Positions 52,656 to 61,182 of a DNA stretch of 64,000 bases are shown piece by piece (the stretch's first letter is position 1; each line of letters begins with the position of its first letter). The position numbers were made by a program, and so were the translations under genes. The notes under the pieces were generated by a model. It did no database searches. It saw nothing but the letters and a program-made list of their open reading frames with translations, and was not told where the DNA came from. Origin of the DNA: Curtobacterium caseinilyticum (GTDB lineage: Bacteria; Actinomycetota; Actinomycetes; Actinomycetales; Microbacteriaceae); contig NZ_JAUCMN010000003.1 of the NCBI RefSeq assembly GCF_030363035.1, forward strand, positions 310,001-374,000, given 5' to 3'.

Positions 52656-53233
52656 GCCCCGTCTTCGCGCACGGTGCCCTGCGCCTGTCCCTGCTGTCCA
52701 TGCTCGCCGACCGCCCGATGCACGGCTACGAACTCATCCAGGCCCTCGGCGAGCGCTTCGGCGGCGCCTACGTGCCGAGCGCCGGCACGGTCTACCCGCG
52801 TCTGGCGAAGCTCGAGGCCGAGGGACTCGTCACGAAGACCGTCGACGGCCGCAAGACGGTCTACGCGATCACCGACGCCGGGCGGGCCGAGCTCGACGCC
52901 CGCGCCGAGGAGCTCGCGGCGATCCAGACCGGCGTCGCCGACTCGGTGAAGTCCCTGGCCGACGGGGTCCGCGCCTCGGTCGGCGAGGCCATGCGCTCCC
53001 TCCGCGCCGACCTCGCCGCGAGCGCGCAGGCACCCCGCGGGCAGACGGCGGACGAGCCGGTCGACGTCCCGACCGCGGGCGCGGGTGCCCTGCGCGAGGT
53101 CGAGATGGTCATCGCGTCGTTCCGCCAGCAGGTCCGGGCGGACCTGCGTCGCCGCGCGACGCGCGGCACGCTCACCGAGGACACGGTGACGCGCCTGCGG
53201 GACGGCCTGGAGGCACTGCGCCGGTCCGTCTGA
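52652..53233 (+). CDS. PadR family transcriptional regulator
   Basis: 193 residues. The winged helix has the PadR signature LSLLSMLADRPMHGYELIQALGERFGG and SAGTVYPRLAKLEAEGLVTK; a C-terminal helical region (EEMVIASFRQQVRADL-type) serves for dimerisation. It overlaps the DUF4097 stop by 4 nt. Its probable operator lies upstream of the operon at 51751-51792. Confidence 0.92.
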   Translation: MSPVFAHGALRLSLLSMLADRPMHGYELIQALGERFGGAYVPSAGTVYPRLAKLEAEGLVTKTVDGRKTVYAITDAGRAELDARAEELAAIQTGVADSVKSLADGVRASVGEAMRSLRADLAASAQAPRGQTADEPVDVPTAGAGALREVEMVIASFRQQVRADLRRRATRGTLTEDTVTRLRDGLEALRRSV

Positions 53234-53242
53234 CGGGCCGCG

Positions 53243-53278
53243 GCGGACGGGTGGTGGCGATCCGCGCCTCCCGTCCGC
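53243..53278 (+). terminator. Terminator after padR
   Basis: GCGGACGGG (53243-53251) and CCCGTCCGC (53270-53278) form a 9-bp stem with an 18-nt loop, 10 nt after the stop. It belongs to the GGACGGGAGGC hairpin family. Confidence 0.6.
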
Positions 53279-53344
53279 TGCCCGTCGGCGCTCGTCCGGT
53301 GGACGCCCCCGGACTCCGCCCGCTGCCTGTCCGTCCGCACAGTG

Positions 53345-53372
53345 TTGACTCGCGCGCGCAACTGAGTAGGTT
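53345..53372 (+). promoter_or_regulatory. Leaderless promoter of the KimA-like permease
   Basis: TTGACT (53345-53350), 16-bp spacer, TAGGTT (53367-53372), then 8 nt to the GTG. This is the best -35/-10 pair in the window and implies transcription starting at or next to the start codon. Confidence 0.7.
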
Positions 53373-53380
53373 TGCCGCTC

Positions 53381-55666
53381 GTGACGAACGAGATCCGGTC
53401 GCTCAAGGCGCGACTGATCGGTGATCCCCTGCCCTCGGAGAAGCTCGAGGGACAGCTCCTGCCGAAGCACCTGGCGCTGCCGATCTTCGCGAGCGACCCG
53501 CTGTCGAGCGTGGCGTACGCGCCGCAGGAGCTCCTGATGATCCTGCTCCTGGGTGGCATGGCGTTCCTGACCTTCGCCCCGTGGGTCGCCGCGCTCGTCG
53601 TGTTGCTGCTCGTCGTGGTGGTCGCGTCCTACCGACAGCTCGTCAAGGCGTACCCGTCCGGCGGCGGCGACTACGAGGTCGCGCACCGGAACCTCGGCGA
53701 GAAGGCGGGCCTCGTGGTCGCGAGCGCCCTGCTCGTCGACTACGTCATGACCGTCGCGGTGTCGGTGGCCTCGGGCGTGGACAACATCATCTCCGCGCTG
53801 CCGGGGCTCGACCCGTTCCGCATCGAGCTCGCGGTGGCGTTCGTCGTCCTGCTCGCGGCGGTCAACCTGCGCGGGGTGCGCGAGTCGAGCAAGGCCTTCG
53901 CGGTGCCGACCTACCTGTTCGTCGGGTCGGTGTTCGTCATGGTCGTGACCGGCCTGGTGCGTGCGGCGATCGGCGACGCCCCGGTCGCCGAGTCCGCCGC
54001 GTACACGGTGCGGAACGTCGAGCACACCACCCAGGCGGCGTTCGTGCTGCTGCTCCTCCGCGCGTTCGCGTCCGGCTGCTCGGCCCTGACCGGTGTCGAG
54101 GCGATCGCGAACGGCGTGCAGGCCTTCCGCCGTCCGAAGATCCGCAACGCGCAGACGACCCTCGTGCTGATGGGGTCGATCGCGATCGTGCTCTTCGTCG
54201 GGTTGATCTCGCTCGCGCTCATCGCCCGCGTGCACTACGCCGAGCGCGCCTGCGACCTGCAGGGCTTCACGGCCTGTGCGACCACGCCGCAGCGCTCCCT
54301 CATCGCGCAGATCGCGGCGGCGACGTTCGGCGACGGCAGCGTCCTGTTCTTCGTCGTGCAGGCGACCACCGCGGCGGTCCTGCTCCTCGCCGCGAACACG
54401 GCGTTCAACGGCTTCCCGCTGCTCGGGTCGATCCTGGCGCGCGACTCGTACGCGCCGAAGGCCCTGTCGACCCGCGGCGACCGGCTCATCTACTCGAACG
54501 GTGTCATCGTGCTCGCGCTCGTCGCGGTCGCGCTGCTGGTGGTGTACCGGGCGAACGTCACGAGCCTCATCCAGCTGTACATCATCGGCGTGTTCGTGTC
54601 GTTCACGCTCGGGCAGACGGGCATGGTGCGGCACTGGCTGCGGCTGCTCCGTTCGGACCGCTCCCGCGGGTCCGGGGCGGGCGGCGCCCACGAGTCGGGA
54701 GCAGGCGGCTCCGGCGAGCCGGGGGCGGGCGGCGCACCGCTCGACCGCGGGCAGGTGTGGCGGTCGCTGACGATCAACGCGATCGGCGCGACCTCCACCT
54801 TCGTGGTGCTCGTCATCGTCACCATCACGAAGTTCACCCACGGCGCCTGGCTCGTCTTCGTGATCATGCCCGTGCTCTTCGTCCTGATGCTCGGCGTGAA
54901 CCGCTACTACCGCGACGTCTCGCACGAGATCGAGGCCGACGTCGACACGCAGTTCGGCGCCACCGGCGACCACGCCATCGTCCTCGTGAACAAGCTGCAG
55001 AAGCCCGTGCTCAAGGCGATCGACTACGCCATCGCTGCGGAGCACGCCGGACTCGAGGCCGTGCACGTCGCGATCGACGACGCCGAGGCCGCACGGCTGC
55101 GGGAGCAGTGGGCCGAGCACGGCATCGAGGTCCCGCTCACCATCGTGCCGAGCCCGTACCGCGACATCTCGATGCCGCTCATCGCGTACATCAAGGCGCA
55201 CCGGGCCGAGCACGGCTCCGAGGTCGTCACGGTCTACACACCGGTCTTCGTCGTCGGGCACTGGTGGGAGGGCCTGCTCCACAACCACCGCGGCCGTCGG
55301 ATCCGCAAGAAGTTGCTGCTCGTGCACGGCGTGACGGTCGCCCTGGTGCCGTGGCTGCTCGACTCGTCGGAGCTGCTGTACGGCCGCCGCTCCCGCCCGC
55401 TGCCCGGCCAGGAGCGCCGTGGCGAGCCGATCCGCCCGGCGCTGCGCCGCTCGCCGCAGGGCGTGTTCCACCACGAGGCGCAGGAGGACCGGCTGCTCCG
55501 GTCGGCCCAGCGCAACAGCCTGCAGCCGTCGCGTCGCGCCGACCCGCAGCCGCGGCGGGCGACGCGGCCGGCCGGGCCCGCCGAGGGGGTCGACCAGAGC
55601 CAGTGCACCGGCGAGATGCGCGTCCTCGTCCCCGCGCCTCCGAACCGCGACGGCCGCCGGTCGTAG
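53381..55666 (+). CDS. APC-superfamily permease, KimA/YdaO-like
   Basis: A 761-residue transporter with about 12 helices and the KimA-group opening: SDPLSSVAYAPQE, YPSGGGDYEVAHRNLGEKAGLVVASALLVDYVMTVAVSVASG. A Gly/Ser-rich cytoplasmic loop (about 425-465) and a 300-residue C-terminal cytoplasmic domain with a USP-like part (HAIVLVNKLQKPVLKAIDYAI, VHVAIDD) follow, as in KimA. KimA is a high-affinity potassium importer controlled by c-di-AMP in Bacillus; substrate here is inferred and could be an amino acid. GTG start, leaderless, so no ydaO-type riboswitch can be present. Confidence 0.85.
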   Translation: MTNEIRSLKARLIGDPLPSEKLEGQLLPKHLALPIFASDPLSSVAYAPQELLMILLLGGMAFLTFAPWVAALVVLLLVVVVASYRQLVKAYPSGGGDYEVAHRNLGEKAGLVVASALLVDYVMTVAVSVASGVDNIISALPGLDPFRIELAVAFVVLLAAVNLRGVRESSKAFAVPTYLFVGSVFVMVVTGLVRAAIGDAPVAESAAYTVRNVEHTTQAAFVLLLLRAFASGCSALTGVEAIANGVQAFRRPKIRNAQTTLVLMGSIAIVLFVGLISLALIARVHYAERACDLQGFTACATTPQRSLIAQIAAATFGDGSVLFFVVQATTAAVLLLAANTAFNGFPLLGSILARDSYAPKALSTRGDRLIYSNGVIVLALVAVALLVVYRANVTSLIQLYIIGVFVSFTLGQTGMVRHWLRLLRSDRSRGSGAGGAHESGAGGSGEPGAGGAPLDRGQVWRSLTINAIGATSTFVVLVIVTITKFTHGAWLVFVIMPVLFVLMLGVNRYYRDVSHEIEADVDTQFGATGDHAIVLVNKLQKPVLKAIDYAIAAEHAGLEAVHVAIDDAEAARLREQWAEHGIEVPLTIVPSPYRDISMPLIAYIKAHRAEHGSEVVTVYTPVFVVGHWWEGLLHNHRGRRIRKKLLLVHGVTVALVPWLLDSSELLYGRRSRPLPGQERRGEPIRPALRRSPQGVFHHEAQEDRLLRSAQRNSLQPSRRADPQPRRATRPAGPAEGVDQSQCTGEMRVLVPAPPNRDGRRS

Positions 55667-55679
55667 CATCGTCGGCGAC

Positions 55680-56435
55680 ATGACGATCTCTGACCTGCGC
55701 ACCTTCGCGACGTTCGACGGCCACGGCGGCAAGGTGTCGAAGCGTGTCGAGGTGCTCGACCACGAGCCACCCGCTGCCGGTCCCTACGCCGGTCTGGTCG
55801 CGGTCCGCGGCGAGCACCCGCTCGGCGCGCTCGACGAACGGCCCGCCGACGACGCGGCCGACCTGGCTCGCGGGGTGCCGAGCATCGGCTGGGTCGACCC
55901 GGCCACGCTCCGGGACTGGTACCGACCCGACCGCGTCGTCGTCTCCCGACTCGAGGCACGTCGCTCCGGACTCGAGCCCGGCACCTACGCCGACTCGCGG
56001 GGACGCGGTCGCGTCCGCATCGACGGTCTGGAGGCGCGGCTCGCCCCCGACGGTCGTCCCGCGTTCCGCGCACTGGCCGGCCCAGCCGACGCCCCGGTGG
56101 TCGACGTCCCGCTGCCCACCGACCAGGCGGTCCGGCTGGTGGTCGTCCGCACGGTGGACGAGGGGCTCGAGGTCCTGACCGCCCCGGTGTCGCCCTTCCT
56201 CTCCCCCGGGCGGTACGCCGCCCACGACGCCGACGTGGTCGGCCTGCCGCCGCGCCCGACGACGGGGGACGTCGAGGTCCGGGCGTCCGTGCTGCTCGAC
56301 GGATCGCTCCACGAGGTCGTGCGGATCGACGAGCGCGCCGCGACGATCTGGCTGCGGCAGGGCGACACCGAGGTGCCGATCGCGACGAGCGCCGTCGGCC
56401 CGGACCTGGTGCGGTACACGGCGACGCCCGCCTGA
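55680..56435 (+). CDS. Hypothetical protein downstream of the permease (251 aa)
   Basis: Not recognised. A soluble 251-residue protein, rich in Asp/Arg/Val and with repeated beta-like patterns (GLVAVRGEHPLGALDERP, VVVSRLEARRSGLEPGTY, VRLVVVRTVDEGLEVLTAP). No signal peptide or membrane segment. It begins 13 nt after the permease stop with TAGCAT ending 10 nt before the ATG, so it may be read with the permease. It could be a regulatory partner, but nothing in the sequence proves this. Confidence 0.7.
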   Translation: MTISDLRTFATFDGHGGKVSKRVEVLDHEPPAAGPYAGLVAVRGEHPLGALDERPADDAADLARGVPSIGWVDPATLRDWYRPDRVVVSRLEARRSGLEPGTYADSRGRGRVRIDGLEARLAPDGRPAFRALAGPADAPVVDVPLPTDQAVRLVVVRTVDEGLEVLTAPVSPFLSPGRYAAHDADVVGLPPRPTTGDVEVRASVLLDGSLHEVVRIDERAATIWLRQGDTEVPIATSAVGPDLVRYTATPA

Positions 56436-56524
56436 CCACGGGCAGCGGGGGCGGCGCTGCGGCGGACGTCCGGGGGACGTGCACGCTGCGTGTCCGGCGC
56501 GACCCCGCGCGTAGGTTCAGCGCC

Positions 56525-56794
56525 ATGAGTGATGCAGAGCAGCAGCAGACCCCGGACGCGTCGCACCAGGGCGAGACCCTCGGCGGCGAGCGGCCCGACC
56601 CCTCGACGACCGCCAGCAAGGACCCGGAGCAGTGGGTCACCGGCGACGAGCCGATGACCGGCCCGCAGCGCAGCTACCTCGACACCCTGGCCCGTGAGGC
56701 CGGCGAGGAACTCCCCGCCGACCTGACCAAGGCCGAGGCGTCGGAGCACATCGACCGCCTGCAGCAGCAGACCGGTCGCGGCGCGGACTCCTGA
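56525..56794 (+). CDS. DUF3072 domain protein
   Basis: 89 residues; the second half contains WVTGDEPMTGPQRSYLDTLAREAGEELP followed by LTKAEASEHIDRLQQQTGRG, the DUF3072 core. Very polar, acidic N terminus. Leaderless: TAGGTT ends 7 nt before the ATG. Role unknown. Confidence 0.87.
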   Translation: MSDAEQQQTPDASHQGETLGGERPDPSTTASKDPEQWVTGDEPMTGPQRSYLDTLAREAGEELPADLTKAEASEHIDRLQQQTGRGADS

Positions 56795-56917
56795 TCCGCC
56801 GTTCCTGAACGCCGGTCCGCTGTTCGGCGGACCGGCGTCTGGGGGAAGCCTGGTGAAGTCCGGGCAGTCCCCCGCACGCCAGAGGTCGGTGACGCGTCAC
56901 CGGATACCGTCGGCGCC

Positions 56918-57358
56918 ATGCGAACGACATCGACCTCCATCGGCCTGACCGCGCTCCGCATCGTCCTCGGCGTGGTGTTCATCGCCCACGGCGCCCAGAA
57001 GTTCGCGCAGGGCATCCCCGCCGTCGCGCGGGGCTTCGCCGGCATGGGCGTCCCGCTCGCCGAAGTCGCGGCGCCCGTCGTCGCCGGTCTCGAGCTCGTG
57101 GGCGGCGTCCTGCTCGTGCTCGGCGTCGCCACGCGGGTCGTCGGCGTGCTGCTCGCGGTCGACATGGTCGTCGCCGGCCTCCTCGCTCACACGACCGCCG
57201 GGTTCTTCGCCCAGGACGGCGGGTTCGAGTACGTGCTCGTGCTGGCCGTCGCCTCGCTCGCCGTCGCCCTGACCGGTCCCGGCCGCTTCTCCGTCGACGC
57301 GCTCGTGCTGCGCTCCTCGCGTCGCAAGCGGGGCGTGCCGGAGCCCCTGCCGGCCTGA
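56918..57358 (+). CDS. DoxX family membrane protein
   Basis: A 146-residue four-helix protein of the DoxX group: ALRIVLGVVFIAHGAQKFAQGIPAVARGFAGMGVP and LELVGGVLLVLGVATRVVGVLLAVDM are characteristic. DoxX proteins are linked with quinone and thiol redox stress in mycobacteria. TACCGT ends 7 nt before the ATG (leaderless). Confidence 0.88.
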   Translation: MRTTSTSIGLTALRIVLGVVFIAHGAQKFAQGIPAVARGFAGMGVPLAEVAAPVVAGLELVGGVLLVLGVATRVVGVLLAVDMVVAGLLAHTTAGFFAQDGGFEYVLVLAVASLAVALTGPGRFSVDALVLRSSRRKRGVPEPLPA

Positions 57359-57436
57359 GGCGTGATCAGGTCTTCGGACGATCAGCCGTCGCTCGCCGGG
57401 GGACGCCGGTGGCCAGGTGCGGAACGGGGTACATGG

Positions 57437-57442
57437 TAGAGT
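57437..57442 (+). promoter_or_regulatory. -10 box (TAGAGT) of the DUF3073 gene
   Basis: TAGAGT in GGTAGAGTGATC, with a leader of about 90 nt containing A+T-rich sequence (AGATTTCAAACCACGAACC) and a small GAACC-GTTC-GGTTC hairpin, and GAGGGGG 6 nt before the ATG. Unlike its neighbours this gene has a real leader. Confidence 0.5.
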
Positions 57443-57538
57443 GATCGGCAGATTTCAAACCACGAACCGTTCGGTTCCCCGGGTGGCAACCATGCACCCG
57501 CCAGGACCGGACCAGAGCCGATCACGAGGGGGTCACGC

Positions 57539-57760
57539 ATGGGGCGCGGCCGTCAGAAGGCAAAGCACACCAAGGTCGCCCGGGAGCTGAAGTACTTCAG
57601 TCCGGAGACGAACTACGGTGCGCTCGAGCGAGAGCTCTCCGCCGGGCAACACTCGGACGAGAACTCCTACGTCGACCGCTGGGCTGACCAGTACGGTGAA
57701 GAACCCGGCGACGACGAGGACGACTTCGAGACCCAGCAGGACCAGAACAAGTCCGCCTGA
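57539..57760 (+). CDS. DUF3073 domain protein
   Basis: A 73-residue protein with the diagnostic start MGRGRQKAKHTKVARELKYFSPETNY and an acidic tail (GEEPGDDEDDFE). In actinobacteria this gene lies next to purM, convergent to it, as here. Function unknown; basic N terminus and acidic C terminus suggest nucleic-acid or ribosome association. Confidence 0.93.
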   Translation: MGRGRQKAKHTKVARELKYFSPETNYGALERELSAGQHSDENSYVDRWADQYGEEPGDDEDDFETQQDQNKSA

Positions 57761-58470
57761 CCCGAACCGTCGACGCCGCGCACCCTCCGGGGTGGCGCGG
57801 CGTCTTCGTGTGCGCCGGTGACCCTGAGCTCGCCGAGCGGGCTGTCTGCGGCCTCGTCACGGTCGGCGGCCCCGCCACCCGTGCGGCAGCGAGCGGGCCG
57901 TTCCCGTCACGATCGGCAGCCCCGCCACCCGCCCGACAGCGAGCGGGCCATCTCCGTCACGGCCGGCGGCCTTCGGCGACCGATCGTGCACGCACGGCAG
58001 ACTTGAGCGGCACGTCTCGCCCGCTCGGCGATGGAGTGGGCCGCCGCAGCCGGACCCCACAGTCGCAGCCGGACCCCCACAGCGCGGACCCGCTCAGGAG
58101 CGAGCGGGCCGTTGCCGTCACGGCCGGCGGCCCCCGGCGACCGATCGTGCACGCACGGCAGACATGAGCGGCACGTCTCGCCCGCTCGGCGAACCCGAGC
58201 GGCAGGTCGCGCACCTTCCCCGCCGGCGGCGTGCTCCGGCGGCGATGCCCGAGCGCTCCACGCCGAGCAGCCGGTGCGCCGCCGAGCCGCTTCAGCCGCA
58301 TGGCCCGCCCGGTCGCAGCCACCGAGGTCTCACGACTCGCCGCGCGTCCGGCGCCGAAGTCCCACGAACGCCCGCGAGCGCGCGCGAGATGCCGCAATTT
58401 CGAAACCTCGGAGGGGGACGCAGCCTCGAGGGGACGCAGCCTCGGATGCCGCGTTGCGCCGCCTCGCGCC
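57761..58470. repeat. 710-nt gene-free gap with a 91-bp direct repeat
   Basis: Two 91-bp copies (57941-58031 and 58102-58192, offset 161) are nearly identical and begin GAGCGGGCC. Shorter relatives of the GAGCGGGCC..CCGTCACGG..CGGC motif occur at about 57835 and 57890. Open frames here repeat the same low-quality peptide (VTAGG..RRPIVHARQT), so I see no gene. The gap separates the convergent DUF3073 and purM genes. Confidence 0.8.
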
Positions 58471-59571
58471 TCAGCCTGCGTAGGAACCGACGAGCCGCAC
58501 CGCGCCGCCGTCGACGCCCTTGGCGCCCTGCTCGAACCCGGCCAGGTCCCGCGCCGCGGTCGACACCGTGCCGACCGTCCACGCCGGCAGCCCCGCGGCA
58601 CGCAGGTCCTCGAGCACCGACGACGCCGAGGAAGCGCCGACCACGGCGAACATGCCGATGCCGAGGTTCCACGTGCCCTCGGTCTCCTCGACCGGCGTCC
58701 CCGCCATCGAGGCGAGCACCCGGAACACCGTCGGGGGCGTCCACGTCGAGCGGTCGACCTCGACCCAGGTGCCGACGGGCAGCACGCGCGCCAGGTTCGC
58801 GGCGATGCCCCCACCGGTGACGTGCGAGAGCGAGTGGACCGCGCCGGGCCGGGCCTCGAGCAGCGACAGCAGCGGCGAGGTGTACAGGCGGGTCGGCTCG
58901 AGCAGGGCCTCGCCGACGGAGACGCCCGCGCCGAACTCCGGCAGCTGGTCGGTGTAGCCGACGCCCTTGCCGGACAGGATGTGCCGCACGAGCGAGTAGC
59001 CGTTCGAGTGCAGGCCCGACGACTCGATCGCCACGACCACGTCCCCGTCCTCGACCAGGTGCGCGCCGAGCTGCCGGTCGGCCTCGACCACGCCGGTCGC
59101 GGCACCCGCCACGTCGTAGTCGTCCGGTCCGAGCAGCCCCGGGTGCTCCGCGGTCTCACCGCCGACCAGAGCCGTACCGGTGGCCGAGCAGCCGCGCGCG
59201 ATCCCGGCGACGATGTCGGCGATGCGCTCGGGCACGACCCGGCCGCACGCGATGTAGTCCGTCATGAAGAGCGGCTTCGCGCCGACCACGACGATGTCGT
59301 CGACGACCATGCCGACGAGGTCCTGGCCGATGGTGTCGTGCTTGTCGATCGCCTGCGCGATCGCGACCTTCGTGCCGACGCCGTCGGTCGAGGTCGCGAG
59401 CAGCGGACGCTCGTAGGAGCGCAGGAACGAGACGTCGTACAGCCCCGCGAACCCGCCGACACCCCCGAGCACGGAGGCGTTGTGCGTCGCCGAGACGGCG
59501 GACTTCATGAGCTCGACGGCCAGGTCACCGGCGGCGGTGTCGACGCCGGCGGCAGCGTACGGGTTCGGCAT
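58471..59571 (-). CDS. purM: Phosphoribosylformylglycinamidine cyclo-ligase (AIR synthetase)
   Basis: The fifth step of purine synthesis: FGAM plus ATP to AIR. The 366-residue protein has GVDTAAGDLAVELMK, STDGVGTKVAIAQAIDKHDTIG, VVDDIVVVGAKPLFMTDYIACG, GGETAEHPG and SGLHSNGYSLVR, all PurM landmarks. ATG with GGAGGA 6 nt upstream. Head-to-head with purF (71-nt gap) and convergent with DUF3073. Confidence 0.96.
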   Translation of the reverse strand: MPNPYAAAGVDTAAGDLAVELMKSAVSATHNASVLGGVGGFAGLYDVSFLRSYERPLLATSTDGVGTKVAIAQAIDKHDTIGQDLVGMVVDDIVVVGAKPLFMTDYIACGRVVPERIADIVAGIARGCSATGTALVGGETAEHPGLLGPDDYDVAGAATGVVEADRQLGAHLVEDGDVVVAIESSGLHSNGYSLVRHILSGKGVGYTDQLPEFGAGVSVGEALLEPTRLYTSPLLSLLEARPGAVHSLSHVTGGGIAANLARVLPVGTWVEVDRSTWTPPTVFRVLASMAGTPVEETEGTWNLGIGMFAVVGASSASSVLEDLRAAGLPAWTVGTVSTAARDLAGFEQGAKGVDGGAVRLVGSYAG

Positions 59572-59642
59572 GCGTGGTCCTCCGCGGAGCATGGCAGACT
59601 TGTTCGGTACCACCCGATCCTACGGTCTGGAGCACTCCGCGA

Positions 59643-61100
59643 ATGTGCGGCATCGTCGGCCTCGTTGCGCAGGGGCCCGTCAACCAATCCATCTACGACG
59701 CCCTGCTGCTCCTGCAGCACCGGGGCCAGGACTCGACGGGCATCGCCACGGTCGAAGGTCGCGTCCACCACATGCACAAGACGCGTGGCCACGTCCGGGA
59801 GGCCTTCCGCACCCGTGACATGCGGTCCCTGCTCGGCACGATGGGCCTCGGCCACGTGCGCTACGCCACGAAGGGCGTCGCGAGCAACGAGGAAGAGGCC
59901 CAGCCCTTCTACGTGAACGCCCCGTACGGCATCGTCCTGGTGCACAACGGCAACCTCACGAACACGCGGGAGCTCACTCGCGAGCTGTTCGACATCGACC
60001 GACGGCACCTGAACACCACGAGCGACACCGAGCTCCTGGTGAACGTGCTGGCGCACGAGCTCCAGGGCCAGGTGCGCGGCAGCGAGCTCGACCCCGGCCA
60101 GGTCTTCGACGCCGTCGAGCGCGTGCACGAGCGCGTCGAGGGCTCCTACGCCACGATCGCGACCATCGCGGGCCACGGCCTGCTGGCGTTCCGCGACCCG
60201 TACGGCATCCGTCCCCTCATCCTCGGCCACAAGTTCGACGAGGCCGGGCAGCCCGAGTGGGTCGTCGCGAGCGAGTCGCTCGTGCTCGAGTCCGGCGGCT
60301 ACGAGATCGTCCGCGACATCGCCCCGGGCGAGGCCGTCTTCATCGAGATGAACGGCCAGATGCACGCCCGGCAGTGCGCGAAGGACCCGCGCCTGGTGCC
60401 GTGCTCGTTCGAGTACGTCTACCTCGCCCGTCCCGACTCGGTGATGAACGGCATTTCGGTGTACGACGCCCGGCTCCGGCTCGGCAACCGCCTGGCCGAC
60501 ACCATCGAGCGGTACGCGCCGACCGGTGACATCGACGTCGTCATGCCGATCCCGGACTCGTCGCGTCCGGCGGCGATGCAGGTCGCACAGAAGCTCGGCA
60601 TCGAGTACCGCGAGGGCTTCTACAAGAACCGCTACGTCGGCCGGACGTTCATCATGCCGGGGCAGGCGGAGCGCAAGCGCTCGGTGCGCCAGAAGCTCAA
60701 CGCGATGTCGTCGGAGTTCAAGGGCAAGAACATCCTGATCGTCGACGACTCGATCGTCCGCGGCACCACGAGCCGCGAGATCGTCGAGATGGCCAGGGCG
60801 GCCGGCGCGAACGAGGTCACCTTCACGAGCGCCGCTCCCCCGGTGCGGTACCCGCACGTGTACGGCATCAACATGCCGACCCGCGCAGAGCTCATCGCGC
60901 ACGACCGGAAGATCCCGGAGATCAATCGCGTGCTCGGCAGCGACCACCTCATCTACCAGGAGATCGGCGACATGCGCGACGCGATCATCGAGGGGTCGGA
61001 CGTCACCGACCTCGAGATGAGCTGCTTCACGGGCGAGTACGTGACCGGCACGGTCAGCCCGGAGTACCTGTCGTGGGTGGAGGCGAACCAGCTCAGCTGA
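59643..61100 (+). CDS. purF: Amidophosphoribosyltransferase, E. coli-type (no iron-sulfur cysteines)
   Basis: First step of purine synthesis, PRPP plus glutamine to phosphoribosylamine. 485 residues starting MCGIVG, so Cys2 is the glutaminase nucleophile without a propeptide. QHRGQDSTG, HNGNLTN and the PRPP loop VDDSIVRGTT are present. Segments such as GPVNQSIYDALLLLQHRGQD, NRYVGRTFIMPGQ and YPHVYGINMPTRAELIAH resemble E. coli PurF closely. Of the four cluster cysteines of the Bacillus type, only the one in PCSFEYVY and the last (MSCFTGEYV) remain; the others are His (RYPHVYG) and Glu. Transcribed away from purM. Confidence 0.95.
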   Translation: MCGIVGLVAQGPVNQSIYDALLLLQHRGQDSTGIATVEGRVHHMHKTRGHVREAFRTRDMRSLLGTMGLGHVRYATKGVASNEEEAQPFYVNAPYGIVLVHNGNLTNTRELTRELFDIDRRHLNTTSDTELLVNVLAHELQGQVRGSELDPGQVFDAVERVHERVEGSYATIATIAGHGLLAFRDPYGIRPLILGHKFDEAGQPEWVVASESLVLESGGYEIVRDIAPGEAVFIEMNGQMHARQCAKDPRLVPCSFEYVYLARPDSVMNGISVYDARLRLGNRLADTIERYAPTGDIDVVMPIPDSSRPAAMQVAQKLGIEYREGFYKNRYVGRTFIMPGQAERKRSVRQKLNAMSSEFKGKNILIVDDSIVRGTTSREIVEMARAAGANEVTFTSAAPPVRYPHVYGINMPTRAELIAHDRKIPEINRVLGSDHLIYQEIGDMRDAIIEGSDVTDLEMSCFTGEYVTGTVSPEYLSWVEANQLS

Positions 61101-61124
61101 GTCGCGTCACGACGCGACCCTGCA

Positions 61125-61170
61125 ACGGACGGGAGGCCCGGTACCAGCTGGTACCGGGCCTCCCGTCCGT
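61125..61170. terminator. 46-bp perfect palindrome, bidirectional terminator after purF
   Basis: 23 bases per arm, no loop, centred on CAGCTG, between the convergent purF and membrane-protein genes. Same sequence as the palindrome at 40434-40485 except GGTACC...GGTACC in place of GGTGCC...GGCACC, so the change is matched in both arms. Confidence 0.87.
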
Positions 61171-61182
61171 CCCGTGGAGCGG

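Noticed and set aside
53280-53381. ydaO-type c-di-AMP riboswitch before the KimA-like gene
   Set aside because: The promoter TTGACT/TAGGTT lies directly before the start codon, leaving no leader RNA.
57442-57524. Long-range stem TGATCGGC / GCCGATCA around the DUF3073 leader
   Set aside because: The 5' arm overlaps the -10 box and would mostly lie outside the transcript.
57808-58483. Plus-strand frames in the DUF3073-purM gap
   Set aside because: They encode the same Arg/Pro/Ala-rich peptide repeatedly because of the DNA repeat; no start signal or family resemblance.
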